A DNA stretch of 64,000 nt, from contig NZ_JAJVKV010000001.1 of assembly GCF_024198175.1 (NCBI RefSeq), positions 1,116,001-1,180,000 on the forward strand, written 5' to 3'. This DNA is from Pyxidicoccus xibeiensis. Its GTDB lineage: Bacteria > Myxococcota > Myxococcia > Myxococcales > Myxococcaceae. Shown here one piece after another: positions 1 to 9,199 of the stretch. The translations under genes and the position numbers were made by a program. How positions within the stretch are numbered: position 1 is the stretch's first letter; each line of letters opens with the position of its first letter. A model generated the notes under the pieces. The model did no database searches. It worked only from the letters and a program-made list of their open reading frames with translations, and was not told the DNA's origin.

Positions 1-2154
1 CCGGAGGACGTGGTGGAGGGGCTGACGGCGGGCGCCAACGAGTACGTCTTCAAGCCCTTCCGCGCGGCGGAGCTCTCCGCGCGGGTGCAGACGCTGGTCC
101 GCTGGGAGCGCACGCGCCGCGTGGCGCTGGAGGCCGAGCGGGCGCGGCGCGTCCAGGTGGAGGGCACGCTGTCCGCGGTGCAGGCCGCCGAGGAGCGGGC
201 GTGGCGCAGCGAGCTGCGCTTCCGCCTGGCGGCCCGTGCCACGCGGGACGCCGTCTGGGAGTGGGACCCGCGCACCGACGCCGTGGACTGGACGAGCGGC
301 GTCAGCGAGGTGTTCGGCCATGCCCCCGCGGCCGTGCGGGACACCTTCGAGTGGTGGGAGCGGCACCTGCACCCGGAGGACCGCGCGCGCGTGGTGCGCA
401 GCCTCCTGGCCACGGTGGACGGGCCCGAGCACGAGTGGCAGAGCACCTACCGCTTCATGCGGGGCAATGGCACCTGGGCGCACGTGGTGGACCGGTGCCA
501 CATCGTCCGGGACGGCCAGGAGCGCGCGGTGCAGGTGGTGGGGGCGATGCAGGACGTCACCGAGCGCCAGGAGGCGGAGGCCGAGCGCACCCGCCTGCTG
601 GAGGCCGAGCGCCGGGCGCGCGAGGAGGCGGACCGGCAGCGCGCGCGGCTGGCCACCCTCTTCGAGCAGGTGCCCGCCGTCCTGGCCGTGCTGAGCGCGC
701 CGGACCAGCGCTTCCTCGTGGCCAACGCCCAGATGCGCCAGCTCTACGGGCAGCGGCGGCTGGTGGGGCTCACCATGCGCGAGGCCAAGCCGGAGCTGGA
801 GGGCCAGGGCTTCTTCGAGCTGCTGGACACGGTGTTCACCACCGGCGAGGCCTTCAGCGCCCGGGAGATGCCCGCCCGCATCGACCGGAAGAACGACGGG
901 GAGCTGACGGAGGGCTACTTCGACTTCATGTACCAGCCCATGCTGGACGCCGAAGGGCGGGTGGACGCCGTCATCGTCTTCGCGGTGGAGGTGACGGCCA
1001 GCGTCCACGCGCGGCGCAAGGAGTCGGAGCTGGCGCGGGCGCTCCACGACAGCGAGCAGCGGCTGCGCTCGGCGCTGGCGGCGGCCAACGTGGGCACGTG
1101 GCAGGTGGACCTGGCCACGCGGACGGATGTGCGCGACGCCAACCTCAACCGCATCCTCGGGCTGGAGCCGCGCGAGGTGAGCCTCCCCATGGAGGACTGG
1201 CTGTCCCACATCCACCCGGAGGACCGGCCCGCCGTGGAGAAGGCCGTCGAGCGCGCCATCCGCGAGCGCGGCACCTTCGAGGCCGAGTACCGCATCCTCC
1301 GGCCGGACGGCACGGTGCGGTGGATTCGGGACCAGGGGCAGGTGCTGGTGGACACGCGGGGCGAGCCCCGGCACTTCACCGGCGCGCTGGCGGACATCAC
1401 CGAGCCCAAGCGGCTGACGGCGGAGATGCGCGCGCGCGCGGACTTCGAGCGGCAGCTCATCGGCATCGTCAGCCACGACTTGCGCAACCCGCTGAGCGCG
1501 ATAACGCTGGCGGTGTCGGTGCTGCTCAACCGCGACAAGCTGGAGCCGCGGCTGGAGCGGCACGTGCAGCGCATCCAGCGCTCGGCGGAGCGGGCGACGC
1601 GGATGATTCGCGACCTGCTCGACTTCACGCGGGCCCGGCAGGGCGCGGGCATTCCGGTGTACCCGCGCGAGGTGGACCTGCACGAGGTGGTGCACGCGGT
1701 GGCGGACGAGGTGCACGCCGCCTGGCCGGACCGGCGCATCCAGGTGGAGCAGCAGGGCATCGGCGCGGGGACGTGGGACCCGGACCGGCTGGCGCAGATG
1801 CTGGGCAACCTGCTGGGCAATGCGCTGCAGTACAGCCCTCCGGACACCCTGGTGCGGGTGATGTCGCGCGGCGGGGAGGACGGCGTGGTGCTGGAGGTCC
1901 ACAACCAGGGCACGCCGATTGCGGCGGAGCAGCTCCCGCGCATCTTCGAGCCGCTGGAGCGGGGCGTGGAGAAGCCGGAGGACCGCGGCGGGCGGAGCAT
2001 CGGCCTGGGGCTCTACATCGTCCGCAGCATCGCCCAGGCGCACGGCGGCACGGTGCAGGTCCGCTCCACCTTCGAGGAGGGCACCACCTTCACGGTGCGC
2101 CTGCCGCGCCACGCCCCCGCCTCCGCCCCGGCGAGGAGCGAAGCGGCGGGGTAG
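1..2154 (+). CDS. Hybrid PAS sensor histidine kinase, 5'-truncated by the window edge
   Basis: The frame is already open at base 1, so the gene begins upstream. The first ~30 residues are the end of a receiver domain: the GANEYVFKPF stretch carries the conserved Lys. A short coiled coil follows, then three PAS/PAC modules (about residues 70-190, 215-335 and 345-465; the first and third end in DVTERQ and DITEPK). Next comes a HisKA domain with SHDLRNP (phospho-accepting His near residue 492) and a HATPase domain with NLLGNALQY (N box) and SIGLGLYIV (G2 box). No membrane segment is visible in this part, so it is probably a cytoplasmic kinase that receives phosphate from, or is gated by, its N-terminal receiver. 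The signal sensed cannot be told. The stop is followed 13 bp later by the convergent exonuclease gene. Confidence 0.93.
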   Translation, partial: PEDVVEGLTAGANEYVFKPFRAAELSARVQTLVRWERTRRVALEAERARRVQVEGTLSAVQAAEERAWRSELRFRLAARATRDAVWEWDPRTDAVDWTSGVSEVFGHAPAAVRDTFEWWERHLHPEDRARVVRSLLATVDGPEHEWQSTYRFMRGNGTWAHVVDRCHIVRDGQERAVQVVGAMQDVTERQEAEAERTRLLEAERRAREEADRQRARLATLFEQVPAVLAVLSAPDQRFLVANAQMRQLYGQRRLVGLTMREAKPELEGQGFFELLDTVFTTGEAFSAREMPARIDRKNDGELTEGYFDFMYQPMLDAEGRVDAVIVFAVEVTASVHARRKESELARALHDSEQRLRSALAAANVGTWQVDLATRTDVRDANLNRILGLEPREVSLPMEDWLSHIHPEDRPAVEKAVERAIRERGTFEAEYRILRPDGTVRWIRDQGQVLVDTRGEPRHFTGALADITEPKRLTAEMRARADFERQLIGIVSHDLRNPLSAITLAVSVLLNRDKLEPRLERHVQRIQRSAERATRMIRDLLDFTRARQGAGIPVYPREVDLHEVVHAVADEVHAAWPDRRIQVEQQGIGAGTWDPDRLAQMLGNLLGNALQYSPPDTLVRVMSRGGEDGVVLEVHNQGTPIAAEQLPRIFEPLERGVEKPEDRGGRSIGLGLYIVRSIAQAHGGTVQVRSTFEEGTTFTVRLPRHAPASAPARSEAAG

Positions 2155-2167
2155 CGCCGCGCGGGCC

Positions 2168-3052
2168 TCACGCGGCCCAGCGCTTCGGGCGCTTCTTGAG
2201 CGTGGTGAGGCCCAGGCGGTCGCACATCGCCTCGAAGGGCCCGCGCGGCACGCCCTTCCACTCCAGGTCCTTCAGCGCCTTCGTGCCCGGCAGCGGCGCG
2301 TCCGTCACCAGCGTGGCCAGCTTGCGGTACAGCAGCGCGTCCTCGCGGTGCTCGCGCAGCGTGGCGGCCAGCTTCTCCGCGCCCCGGGGCCGCACCGTCC
2401 AAGCGGCCGCGTCCGCCGGAATCGCCTCCAGGTGGCCGTAGGCGCCCAGCAGCGCCGAGGCCCCCTTCTCGCCGAAGCCCTGCAGCCCGGGGATGCCGTC
2501 CGCGTCGTCGCCCATCAGCGCCAGCAGGTCCGGCACGCTGGCCGGCGCCACGCCCAGCTTCGCGCGCACCGCGTCCTCGTCCAGCTCCTTCTCCTGGCGC
2601 CGGTCCACCTGCACCACCTGCTTGCCGCGCACGCACTGGCCCAGGTCCTTGTCCGGCGTGAGCAGCCGCACCTGCTCCACCTCGCCCGCCCAGCGCGCCG
2701 CGGCCGTGGACAGCGCGTCGTCCGCCTCGTACTCCTTCATGGACCAGGCGACGACGCCGAGCGCGCGCACCGCCTCCTCCGCCAGGTCGAACTGGGCTTT
2801 CAGCTCCGGGGGCACGCCCTCGTCGCTCTTGTAGCCGGCGAACAAGTCATTGCGGAACGAGCGGATGGGGTTGTCGAAGGCCACCGCCACGTGCGTCACC
2901 GACTCCGCCGCGTCGTGCAGCAGCATGAGCAGCGAGGACATCAGGCCCACCGTGGCCTTCACGTCCTGCCCGCCCGGTGCCGTCTGGCCGGGCCGGGGCG
3001 AGAAGTGGGCTCGGTACAGCTCATAGGTGCCGTCCACCAGGTGCAGGCGCAT
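2168..3052 (-). CDS. 5'-3' exonuclease / flap endonuclease (Pol I N-terminal domain type)
   Basis: The 294-residue product matches the stand-alone 5'-3' exonuclease family related to the N-terminal nuclease of DNA polymerase I. It opens with MRLHLVDGTYELYR (first metal-binding Asp), has LLTPDKDLGQCV in the central metal cluster, and carries a helix-hairpin-helix segment, GDDADGIPGLQGFGEKGA. The polymerase half is absent. Expected role: removing 5' flaps or RNA primers in repair and replication. The start is set at ATG 3052 because the reverse strand has an AGGGAG ribosome site just upstream and the conserved fold begins there; an in-frame upstream extension to 3100 lacks conserved sequence. 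It is divergent from the envelope pair that starts at 3263. Confidence 0.9.
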   Translation of the reverse strand: MRLHLVDGTYELYRAHFSPRPGQTAPGGQDVKATVGLMSSLLMLLHDAAESVTHVAVAFDNPIRSFRNDLFAGYKSDEGVPPELKAQFDLAEEAVRALGVVAWSMKEYEADDALSTAAARWAGEVEQVRLLTPDKDLGQCVRGKQVVQVDRRQEKELDEDAVRAKLGVAPASVPDLLALMGDDADGIPGLQGFGEKGASALLGAYGHLEAIPADAAAWTVRPRGAEKLAATLREHREDALLYRKLATLVTDAPLPGTKALKDLEWKGVPRGPFEAMCDRLGLTTLKKRPKRWAA

Positions 3053-3262
3053 GCCGCTCCCTCTATCGCTCCGGGTGCGCCACGGCCAGTTCCCTCCCAC
3101 GCCGTGGCAAGGGCAGCTGCCCTCCGGGCGCAGAGCCTACACGCCTGCCTGCCCGCCCAGGAGGCGACCCGGCCCCGTTGGATTGCCGGCCTGCCCGCGC
3201 GGCCCCACCTCTGGGAGTGGGCGCGACGTCCCGCGCCCTGCCATGACGGCTGGAGGTGAACC
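3053..3262. promoter_or_regulatory. Divergent intergenic region between exonuclease and envelope genes
   Basis: This 210-bp gap separates two divergent genes, so it should carry promoters in both directions. An 8-bp inverted repeat is visible, GCCACGGC at 3079-3086 and GCCGTGGC at 3101-3108, next to the exonuclease start. No convincing -35/-10 pair or sigma-54 site was recognised. Confidence 0.35.
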
Positions 3263-3610
3263 GTGCGCCCGAAGCTGATTGCCGCGCTGCTGTGTCTGAC
3301 TGTCGTCGGCTGCGCGGGGAAGCAGGTGATTCCCGCTCCCAATGAGTACCGCGTGGAGGCGGAGGCCTCACTGAAGGCCGCGGAGGGCGCTGGCGCCGCC
3401 CGCGTCCCCGAGGCGGCCCGACACCTGGAGTTCGCCCGGCAGCAGATTGCCGACGCGGAGCGGCTGATGGTGGAAGGTGAGCAGGAGGCCGCGGAGCTGC
3501 GCTTCCGGCAGGCCGAGGCGGACGCGGACCTGGCGCACGCGCTGGCCCGCTCCATTCCCATGGAGCGCGCGGCGCGGCAGGCCGAGTCCATGCGCCGCAG
3601 CGTGCAGTGA
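3263..3610 (+). CDS. DUF4398-type small lipoprotein
   Basis: A 115-residue protein with a lipoprotein signal peptide: short basic N-terminus, hydrophobic core, and lipobox VVGC with the lipidated Cys near residue 17. The mature part is Ala/Glu-rich helix (AARHLEFARQQIADAERL and similar), as in DUF4398 proteins. These are often encoded next to OmpA-like proteins carrying the same domain, as here. It starts with GTG. It probably sits on the outer membrane and works with the next gene; no enzyme activity is suggested. Only about 26 bp separate its stop from the OmpA start, so the two are likely co-transcribed. Confidence 0.8.
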   Translation: MRPKLIAALLCLTVVGCAGKQVIPAPNEYRVEAEASLKAAEGAGAARVPEAARHLEFARQQIADAERLMVEGEQEAAELRFRQAEADADLAHALARSIPMERAARQAESMRRSVQ

Positions 3611-3636
3611 GCCGCCAACCCCGAGAGGAGAGCGTC

Positions 3637-5187
3637 ATGTTCCGTTGGAAGCCTGGATGGAAGACCCTCGTCGGTGCCACGGCGCTGGTGGCGGTGGGCT
3701 GCGCGAGCGGGCCGCCGCCGCGCGAGCTGCTTGATGCGCGCGCCGCGTACCAGGAGCTGTCGACCAGCCCCGAGGGCCGCGAGCGGCCCACCGAGGTCGC
3801 CGAGGCCCGCGACGCGCTGCTGGAGGCGGAGCGCGAGTATGACCGCAGCAAGGACTCGCCGCGGGCGCGCTCGCTGGCGTACGTGGCGCTGCGCAAGGCG
3901 GAGACCGCGGACGCCCACGGCACCGCGGAGCTCGCCGCGCGCCGGCATGCCCAGGCGCAGGCGGAGCTCGCCCAGGCCCAGGCGCTCCAGCGGCAGCGCG
4001 TGGAGTCGGAGCTGGAGGCGGCGCGGCAGCAGCTCGCCCAGGCGGAGCGGGAGCGGCAGGAAGCGCTCGCGCAGCAGCAGCGGGCGTCGCAGATGGCGCA
4101 GTCGCAGCAGCAGGAAGCGGACCGCCTGAGGGCGGATGCGCAGCGGCGCCAGCAGGAGGCGGAGCGGCTGAGAGCCCAGGCCCAGCAGCGGCAGACGGAG
4201 GCGGAGCGGCTGGCCGAGGAGACGTCGCGGCGTCAGGCGGAGGAGCAGCGGCGGCTCCAGGCGGAGGCCGAGGCGCAGCGGCTGGCGCAGAAGAACCAGG
4301 AACTGCAGCAGCGAACGGCGCAGCTGGAAGCGGAGCAGCAGGCGCGGGTGCAGGCGGAGCAGCAGGCCGCGCAGCAACTGGAGGCGGAGCGCCAGGCGCG
4401 ACTGGAGGCGGAGCGCAAGGCCACCGAGGCGCTGACCCGGCTGGACGAGACGGCGAAGGACCTGAAGGTGCGGGAGGAGGAGCGCGGCCTGGTGCTGACG
4501 CTGTCGGGCAGCGTGCTCTTCGCGTCGGGGGCGGTGGACCTGCTGCCCGCGGCGAGGGACCGGCTGACCGAAGTGGCGGACGTGCTGAAGGAGACGAAGA
4601 ACCCGCTCCTCATCGAGGGCCACACGGACTCGCAGGGCAAGGACGCCTACAACGAAGACCTGTCCTACCGCCGTGCCGAGCGCGTCCGTGACTTCCTCAC
4701 CGCGCGCGGCGTGCCCGCCGAGCGCATCAACGTGCGAGGCCTGGGCGAGTACCGGCCCGTCGCCAACAACGGCACGCCCGAGGGCCGGGCCAACAACCGG
4801 CGCGTCGAAATCGTCATCGAGCGGGATGACACGGCCGTGGGTGGCAGCGGGCAGCAGCAGGGCACGGGCGGGACGGGCTCGCAGCCCCAGCCCGTGCAGC
4901 CACAGCCCACGCCCCAGCAGGGGACGCCGGCACCCCAGCCGCAGCCCGCGCCCCAGCAGGGGACGCCGGCACCAGGTACGGGTGGAAGCGGCGCGGCGGG
5001 GCAGGACGTGGGCAGCGTGGGCACGGGCCGCTCACCGGCCCCGGGGCAGGCCCCGGACCAGAGCGGCATCGACGTGCAGGGCGGGCAGAGTGGCAGCGGC
5101 AACCTGGATACTGACATCCAGGAAGGCGTCACGCCGCCGCAGCCCGGCGCACAGCCCGGGCAGAGCGACACGCAGCCTCCTCGCTGA
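3637..5187 (+). CDS. OmpA-family lipoprotein with DUF4398 region, long coiled coil and Pro/Gln-rich tail
   Basis: The start chosen is ATG 3637 (MFRWKPGWK), with a GAGGAG site 4-9 bp upstream; an in-frame GTG at 3607 overlaps the previous stop. The signal peptide ends in VAVGC (lipobox). Residues ~25-100 form a DUF4398-like helix. Residues ~100-285 are an extreme Gln/Glu/Ala/Arg coiled coil. Residues ~290-400 are an OmpA C-terminal domain (VLFASGAVDL, IEGHTDSQG, NNRRVEIVI) that should bind peptidoglycan. The last ~115 residues are low complexity (PQPQPAPQQGTPAPG). Inside the tail a 24-bp sequence is directly repeated at 4911-4934 and 4950-4973. The coiled coil could span the periplasm between the outer membrane anchor and the cell wall. 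Confidence 0.88.
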   Translation: MFRWKPGWKTLVGATALVAVGCASGPPPRELLDARAAYQELSTSPEGRERPTEVAEARDALLEAEREYDRSKDSPRARSLAYVALRKAETADAHGTAELAARRHAQAQAELAQAQALQRQRVESELEAARQQLAQAERERQEALAQQQRASQMAQSQQQEADRLRADAQRRQQEAERLRAQAQQRQTEAERLAEETSRRQAEEQRRLQAEAEAQRLAQKNQELQQRTAQLEAEQQARVQAEQQAAQQLEAERQARLEAERKATEALTRLDETAKDLKVREEERGLVLTLSGSVLFASGAVDLLPAARDRLTEVADVLKETKNPLLIEGHTDSQGKDAYNEDLSYRRAERVRDFLTARGVPAERINVRGLGEYRPVANNGTPEGRANNRRVEIVIERDDTAVGGSGQQQGTGGTGSQPQPVQPQPTPQQGTPAPQPQPAPQQGTPAPGTGGSGAAGQDVGSVGTGRSPAPGQAPDQSGIDVQGGQSGSGNLDTDIQEGVTPPQPGAQPGQSDTQPPR

Positions 5188-5238
5188 GCAATACGTGAGT
5201 GCGCTTCACGAGGCCCTGGAGCCGCACCCACCCTCTCT

Positions 5239-5270
5239 CCGCCCCCGGGACGCGATAGCCTCGGGGGCGG
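5239..5270 (+). terminator. Strong hairpin between the OmpA and acetyltransferase genes
   Basis: CCGCCCCCG (5239-5247) and CGGGGGCGG (5262-5270) form a perfect 9-bp GC stem with a 14-nt loop, followed by TCTTGCG. It lies 52 bp after the OmpA stop and could terminate that transcript. It also ends only 9 nt before the ATG of the next gene, so it would cover that gene's ribosome-binding region. Either role is possible. Confidence 0.45.
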
Positions 5271-5279
5271 TCTTGCGCC

Positions 5280-5879
5280 ATGGCCTCCGAAACGACACCC
5301 CTGCTCACCACCGAGCGCCTTCACCTGACGTTGCTCCCACCGGACGCGGCGTGGCGCGTGCTCGCCTATTACGAGGCCAACCGCTCCCACCTGGACCCGG
5401 TGTCGCCCGTGCGGCCCGCCAACTTCTTCTCCGTCACGTACTGGCGCACCCGCCTGGCGCAGGACCGCGAGGACTTCCGCAACGACCTCTCCCTGCGCGT
5501 CTTCATCCTCCCCCGGGATGAGCCCCTCGGCTCCGCGCCCATCCTCGGCAACGCGTCCCTCACCCACATCCGCCGGGGCCCCCTCCAGACCGCGGAGCTG
5601 GGCTACGCGCTGGACCACCGCCACGAGGGCCGGGGCCTGATGACCGAAGCCCTGCGCACCCTCTGCGACTACGCCTTCAGCGGCATGGGCCTGCACCGCC
5701 TCCAGGCCAACCACCTGCCGGAGAACCTCAAGAGCGCCGCCGTCCTCCGGCGCCTCGGCTTCGTCGTGGAGGGCTACGCCCGAGACTTCCTCCTCATCGA
5801 CGGCCGCTGGAGGGACCACATCCTCACCGCCCGCGTCGCCCCGGATGACGCCGCCCGACAAGAGGACGCCCGCGAGTAG
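5280..5879 (+). CDS. GNAT N-acetyltransferase, RimJ/RimL-like
   Basis: A 199-residue protein with the RimJ/RimL layout: TTERLHLTLLPPDAA at the N-terminus, the central LGYALDHRHEGRGLMTEA acetyl-CoA-binding segment (motif A, Q/RxxGxG/A-like), and a C-terminal NLKSAAVLRRLGFVVEG that is typical of ribosomal-protein Ser/Ala acetyltransferases (YjcK/RimJ group). Likely reaction: acetyl-CoA-dependent acetylation of an N-terminal amine or small amine; the substrate is not predictable. The length is normal for the family. Its ribosome-binding region falls in a GC hairpin (5239-5270). It ends 15 bp before the convergent hydrolase gene. Confidence 0.87.
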   Translation: MASETTPLLTTERLHLTLLPPDAAWRVLAYYEANRSHLDPVSPVRPANFFSVTYWRTRLAQDREDFRNDLSLRVFILPRDEPLGSAPILGNASLTHIRRGPLQTAELGYALDHRHEGRGLMTEALRTLCDYAFSGMGLHRLQANHLPENLKSAAVLRRLGFVVEGYARDFLLIDGRWRDHILTARVAPDDAARQEDARE

Positions 5880-5894
5880 CAGCGCGCCACGCGA

Positions 5895-6887
5895 CTACGG
5901 CCCGAGGAAGTCCTTCAGCTCGCGCACCACCCGCTCGGGGTGGCTCAGCCACAGGTAGTGCTCCGCGCCCTCCAGCCCCACCACCTTCGAGCCGGGCAGC
6001 TTCCGAAGCACCTCCTGCGGCTGGAACAGGAGCTCACGCAGCCGGGGGAAGACCGCGCGGACCTTCTCCTGGTCGGCTGGGGGCATTAGCTCGACGCCCG
6101 TGAAGGCCTCCTCTCCCTTCGAGCCCTCGTACGCCACGTACAGCGAGAGCACGGGCACGCGCAGCGCCGAGAAGTCGAGCGATGCCTCGCCCTCACGGAA
6201 CTGCCGCATCGCCCCGGGCCACACGCGTGGGCCCAGGTATTGCCCGGTCGTCGCATCGAATACGTTGCCCTGCTCAATCTCCTCCTCGGGGAAGCGGCCG
6301 CCAACAGCGCGCGCGACGGCATCCGACACGGCCGCGCGCGACAGAGTCTCCTCGGGCTGGGGCTCCGGCGCAGGCGGAGACGGCAGGTCCTTCAGCAGCT
6401 CCTTCAGCTCGACGCGCGCATAGGCCGCGTCCAGGTAGATGAGCTTCTCGACGCGCTGGGGGGAGTGGAGGCCCACCCAGGTGAGCTCCGTCCCCGCGAT
6501 GGAGTGGCCGGCGAGCGCCGCCTTCTCGATTCCCAGCGCGTCGAGCGCCCGGACGACATCCCTGCCCAGGGTGGCGGTGTCGTAGCCCTGCTCGGGCCAG
6601 CTCGAAGCGCCAAACCCTCTCCGGGTCAGGGCCCAGACGCGCCGGTGCGAGGTGAACCGGGGCGCGAGCTCGTCGAAGACATGGCCCGTGTTGCCCATCC
6701 CCGCCAGGAACACGAGCGCCGGCCCGTGCCCGCCAAAGTCGAGGACCTCGAGCTCCACGCCGTCTGCAACGGTGACCCGCCTCACCTGATGCACGGCACC
6801 GGAGGGAGCCGCGCCGGAGCCGGGTGTCTTTGCCGCACAGGCGGCCAGCAACAGGGCCCCGAGGAGCACGAGCGTGCGCATGGACAT
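5895..6887 (-). CDS. Alpha/beta-hydrolase lipoprotein
   Basis: The 330-residue product begins with a lipoprotein signal (MSMRTLVLLGALLLAAC; Cys is the lipidation site). The rest is a single alpha/beta-hydrolase domain: an oxyanion-type FLAGMGNTGHVFDELAP segment, the nucleophile elbow GHSIAG (Ser near residue 128), and a late GLEGAEHYLWLSHPE segment providing the catalytic His. A cap region rich in Pro/Glu lies near residues 175-215. Likely a surface or periplasm-facing esterase or haloperoxidase-like hydrolase; the substrate is unknown. ATG 6881 (second Met) is an alternative start. It lies 39 bp downstream of the S9 peptidase stop in the same direction, but nothing ties the two functionally. 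Confidence 0.87.
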   Translation of the reverse strand: MSMRTLVLLGALLLAACAAKTPGSGAAPSGAVHQVRRVTVADGVELEVLDFGGHGPALVFLAGMGNTGHVFDELAPRFTSHRRVWALTRRGFGASSWPEQGYDTATLGRDVVRALDALGIEKAALAGHSIAGTELTWVGLHSPQRVEKLIYLDAAYARVELKELLKDLPSPPAPEPQPEETLSRAAVSDAVARAVGGRFPEEEIEQGNVFDATTGQYLGPRVWPGAMRQFREGEASLDFSALRVPVLSLYVAYEGSKGEEAFTGVELMPPADQEKVRAVFPRLRELLFQPQEVLRKLPGSKVVGLEGAEHYLWLSHPERVVRELKDFLGP

Positions 6888-6926
6888 CGCTCGAGCCTAC
6901 CCGAAGAGCCCTGTCCCTCCGGGAGA

Positions 6927-9023
6927 CTAACGCCCCGGCGTCGCCACCTTCGGCCCGGGCAGGCTCGCGGGCTGCAGGTGCGCGTCGAACCACTCCACCG
7001 TGCGCATCAGCCGGTCCTTCGCATGGTCCAGCTTGCGCAGCGTGTGCCCCTCGTCCGCGTACACCACCAGCTGCGTCTTCACGCCCAGCGCCTTCAGCGC
7101 CTTGAAGAACTCGTAGCTCTGCGACGCCGGCACCTCCACGTCGCGCTCCCCGTGCAAGAGCAGCGTGGGCGTGCGCGCCAGCTTCACGAAGTTGATGGGC
7201 GAGCTGCGCGTGTACACGTCCGGCTCGTCGTACACGGACGCGCCGAAGTACGGCAGCATCCACGTGTCGATGTTGTTGGTGCCGTAGTAGCTCTGCCAGT
7301 TGGAGATGCCCGCGCCCGCCACCGCCGCCCGGAAGCGCTGCGTCTGCGTCACCGTCCACATCGTCATGTAGCCGCCGTAGCTCCACCCCGTGACGCCCAG
7401 CCGCGCCGGGTCCACCGGCTCTCGCGCCAGCACCGCGTCCACGCCCGCCAGGACGTCGCGCAAATCGCCGTACCCGAAGTCGCGCCGGTTGGCCTGCACG
7501 AAGTCCGCCCCCTGCCCGAAGCTGCCGCGCGCGTTGGGGAAGAAGACGTAGTAGCCCTGGCTCGTCAGCAGCAGCGCCTGCGGGTTGAACGAGGGCACCA
7601 CCCCCGCCGCCGGCCCGCCGTGAATCATCGTCACCATGGGCGCCTTCGCGCTGCCCACCTGCGGCGTGGGCGGCGCCAGCAGCCAGCCCTGCACGTCCAG
7701 CCCCTCGCTCTTCCACACCACGCTGCGCACCGGCCCCGCCGGCAGTTGCGCCTCCGCGTTGTGCCGCGTCACCGGCTTCCACTCCCCCACCGGCCCCACC
7801 CACACGTCCGCCGCCCGCGTGAAGGACTCGCGCAGCACCGCGCTCGTCTCGCCGTCCCGCGACAGCGACGCCCCCACCCCGCCGCCCGCGCTGATGCGCT
7901 CCGCCCCCTTCCACAGCACCGTCACCCCGCCCTTCACCGGGTCCACCGTCGCCAGCGCCGACTCGCCCTGCACCTGCGCGCCGAACATCAGCTTCCCCGG
8001 CGCCACCCAGTCCAGGCTCGTGGCCGTGGCCTTCAGCCCGGGCGTCAGGTTGCGCGGCTTGCCGCCCGCCGCCTGCACCACGAACACGTCCCCACCGTTG
8101 GAGCCCTGGTCGCTCATCAGTCCCTCGAGGAAGGCGACGTGCTTCCCGTCGGGGCTCCAGGTGGGCTCGGCCAGCGCCCACTTCGGCGAGTACAGCAGCC
8201 GCGCGCGGCCGGACTCCACGTCCACCGTGTGCAGCTTCGCCACCCACCAGTTCGCATCTCCCGGCGGCGGCGCGGCGATGACGGCCAGGTGCTCGCTGTC
8301 CGGGCTCCACGCGTGCTCGTAGACGTAGAGGTTCTCCGGGGACACGAAGCGGTGCGCTCCGCCGCCCGCCGGCACGAGCGCCACGCGCCGCACGGGGTGC
8401 GACTCCTGCACCACGCCCGTCTCGCGCGCGGCCGGGCCCGTGGGGCCCTTGGCATGCTCGGCGCCCTTGCCCTCGATGACGAGCACCGCCACCGAGTCCC
8501 CATCCGGCGCCCACCGCGGCGCGGTGACGGGGCCCTTGAACGACGTCAGCTTGCGCACCGCGCCGCCGGACATGTCCGCCACGTAGAGCTGCACCGGCCC
8601 GCCCAGCCCCGCGTCGGAGAGGAACGCCAGCCGCCGCCCCTCCGGACTCCAGGCCAGGGAGCCTTCGCCGCACCCGCTCTGCCCCAGGCAGACGGTGACG
8701 CGCTCCGGCTTCGCCTCGGCGTTGGAGAGGTCCAGCACCTGGATGACGCTGCCATTCGCCAGCGGCCCGCTGCGCTCCGAGCCGGACTCCACCCATGCCA
8801 GGCGCTGGCCGTCGGGTGACACCGCCACCTGCCGGAAGCGCACGGTGCGCAGCAGCGCGTCATGGACAGCGTCCAGCGGAGGCCGGACGGCCTTCGCCAC
8901 CGCACCCCGCAGGGCCACGTCCGCGCGGCGCACCTCGCCACCGGCGTCACCCTGCTGTGCGAGGACGGGACGCGCTCCCAACAGCACCGCGCCCAGCCAG
9001 ACGATTCGCGCAACCGACCGCAT
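6927..9023 (-). CDS. Secreted S9 prolyl-oligopeptidase family peptidase
   Basis: A 698-residue protein starting at ATG 9023 (MRSVARIVWLG) with a signal peptide ending near VLAQ; a longer in-frame start at 9074 would bury the signal. The first ~420 residues are WD40/TolB-like beta-propeller repeats (SPDGQRLAWVESG, SPEGRRLAFLSDAG, SPDSEHLAVIA). The C-terminal ~260 residues are the S9 catalytic domain, with GWSYGGYM (Ser), HGERDVEVP (Asp) and DEGHTLRK (His), all intact. Acylaminoacyl-peptidase/dipeptidyl-peptidase-like activity on short peptides in the periplasm is expected, which suits a predatory, protein-eating lifestyle. Confidence 0.93.
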   Translation of the reverse strand: MRSVARIVWLGAVLLGARPVLAQQGDAGGEVRRADVALRGAVAKAVRPPLDAVHDALLRTVRFRQVAVSPDGQRLAWVESGSERSGPLANGSVIQVLDLSNAEAKPERVTVCLGQSGCGEGSLAWSPEGRRLAFLSDAGLGGPVQLYVADMSGGAVRKLTSFKGPVTAPRWAPDGDSVAVLVIEGKGAEHAKGPTGPAARETGVVQESHPVRRVALVPAGGGAHRFVSPENLYVYEHAWSPDSEHLAVIAAPPPGDANWWVAKLHTVDVESGRARLLYSPKWALAEPTWSPDGKHVAFLEGLMSDQGSNGGDVFVVQAAGGKPRNLTPGLKATATSLDWVAPGKLMFGAQVQGESALATVDPVKGGVTVLWKGAERISAGGGVGASLSRDGETSAVLRESFTRAADVWVGPVGEWKPVTRHNAEAQLPAGPVRSVVWKSEGLDVQGWLLAPPTPQVGSAKAPMVTMIHGGPAAGVVPSFNPQALLLTSQGYYVFFPNARGSFGQGADFVQANRRDFGYGDLRDVLAGVDAVLAREPVDPARLGVTGWSYGGYMTMWTVTQTQRFRAAVAGAGISNWQSYYGTNNIDTWMLPYFGASVYDEPDVYTRSSPINFVKLARTPTLLLHGERDVEVPASQSYEFFKALKALGVKTQLVVYADEGHTLRKLDHAKDRLMRTVEWFDAHLQPASLPGPKVATPGR

Positions 9024-9199
9024 CAGGTCCCCCAGGAGGTCAGGAAGAGGCGACCAGACTACCTGAGTGGGCAACGAAGCGTCCCGACTCCACTCACCTG
9101 AAGGGGACGCTCCACGAGGGACTTGACGTGGCCTGCCGGGCGCCGGACCGGCTCGCGCGGCACTTCACGGGCCGCGCGGTCAGGGCGCTCGGGAGCGGC

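Noticed and set aside
201-2441. Long plus-strand frames over the first kinase and similar long frames elsewhere (for example 14913-19154, 6240-8819, 26328-28715)
   Set aside because: They are antisense or shifted copies of real genes in very GC-rich DNA, are rich in Arg/Ala/Gly/Pro, and show no domain or ribosome site.
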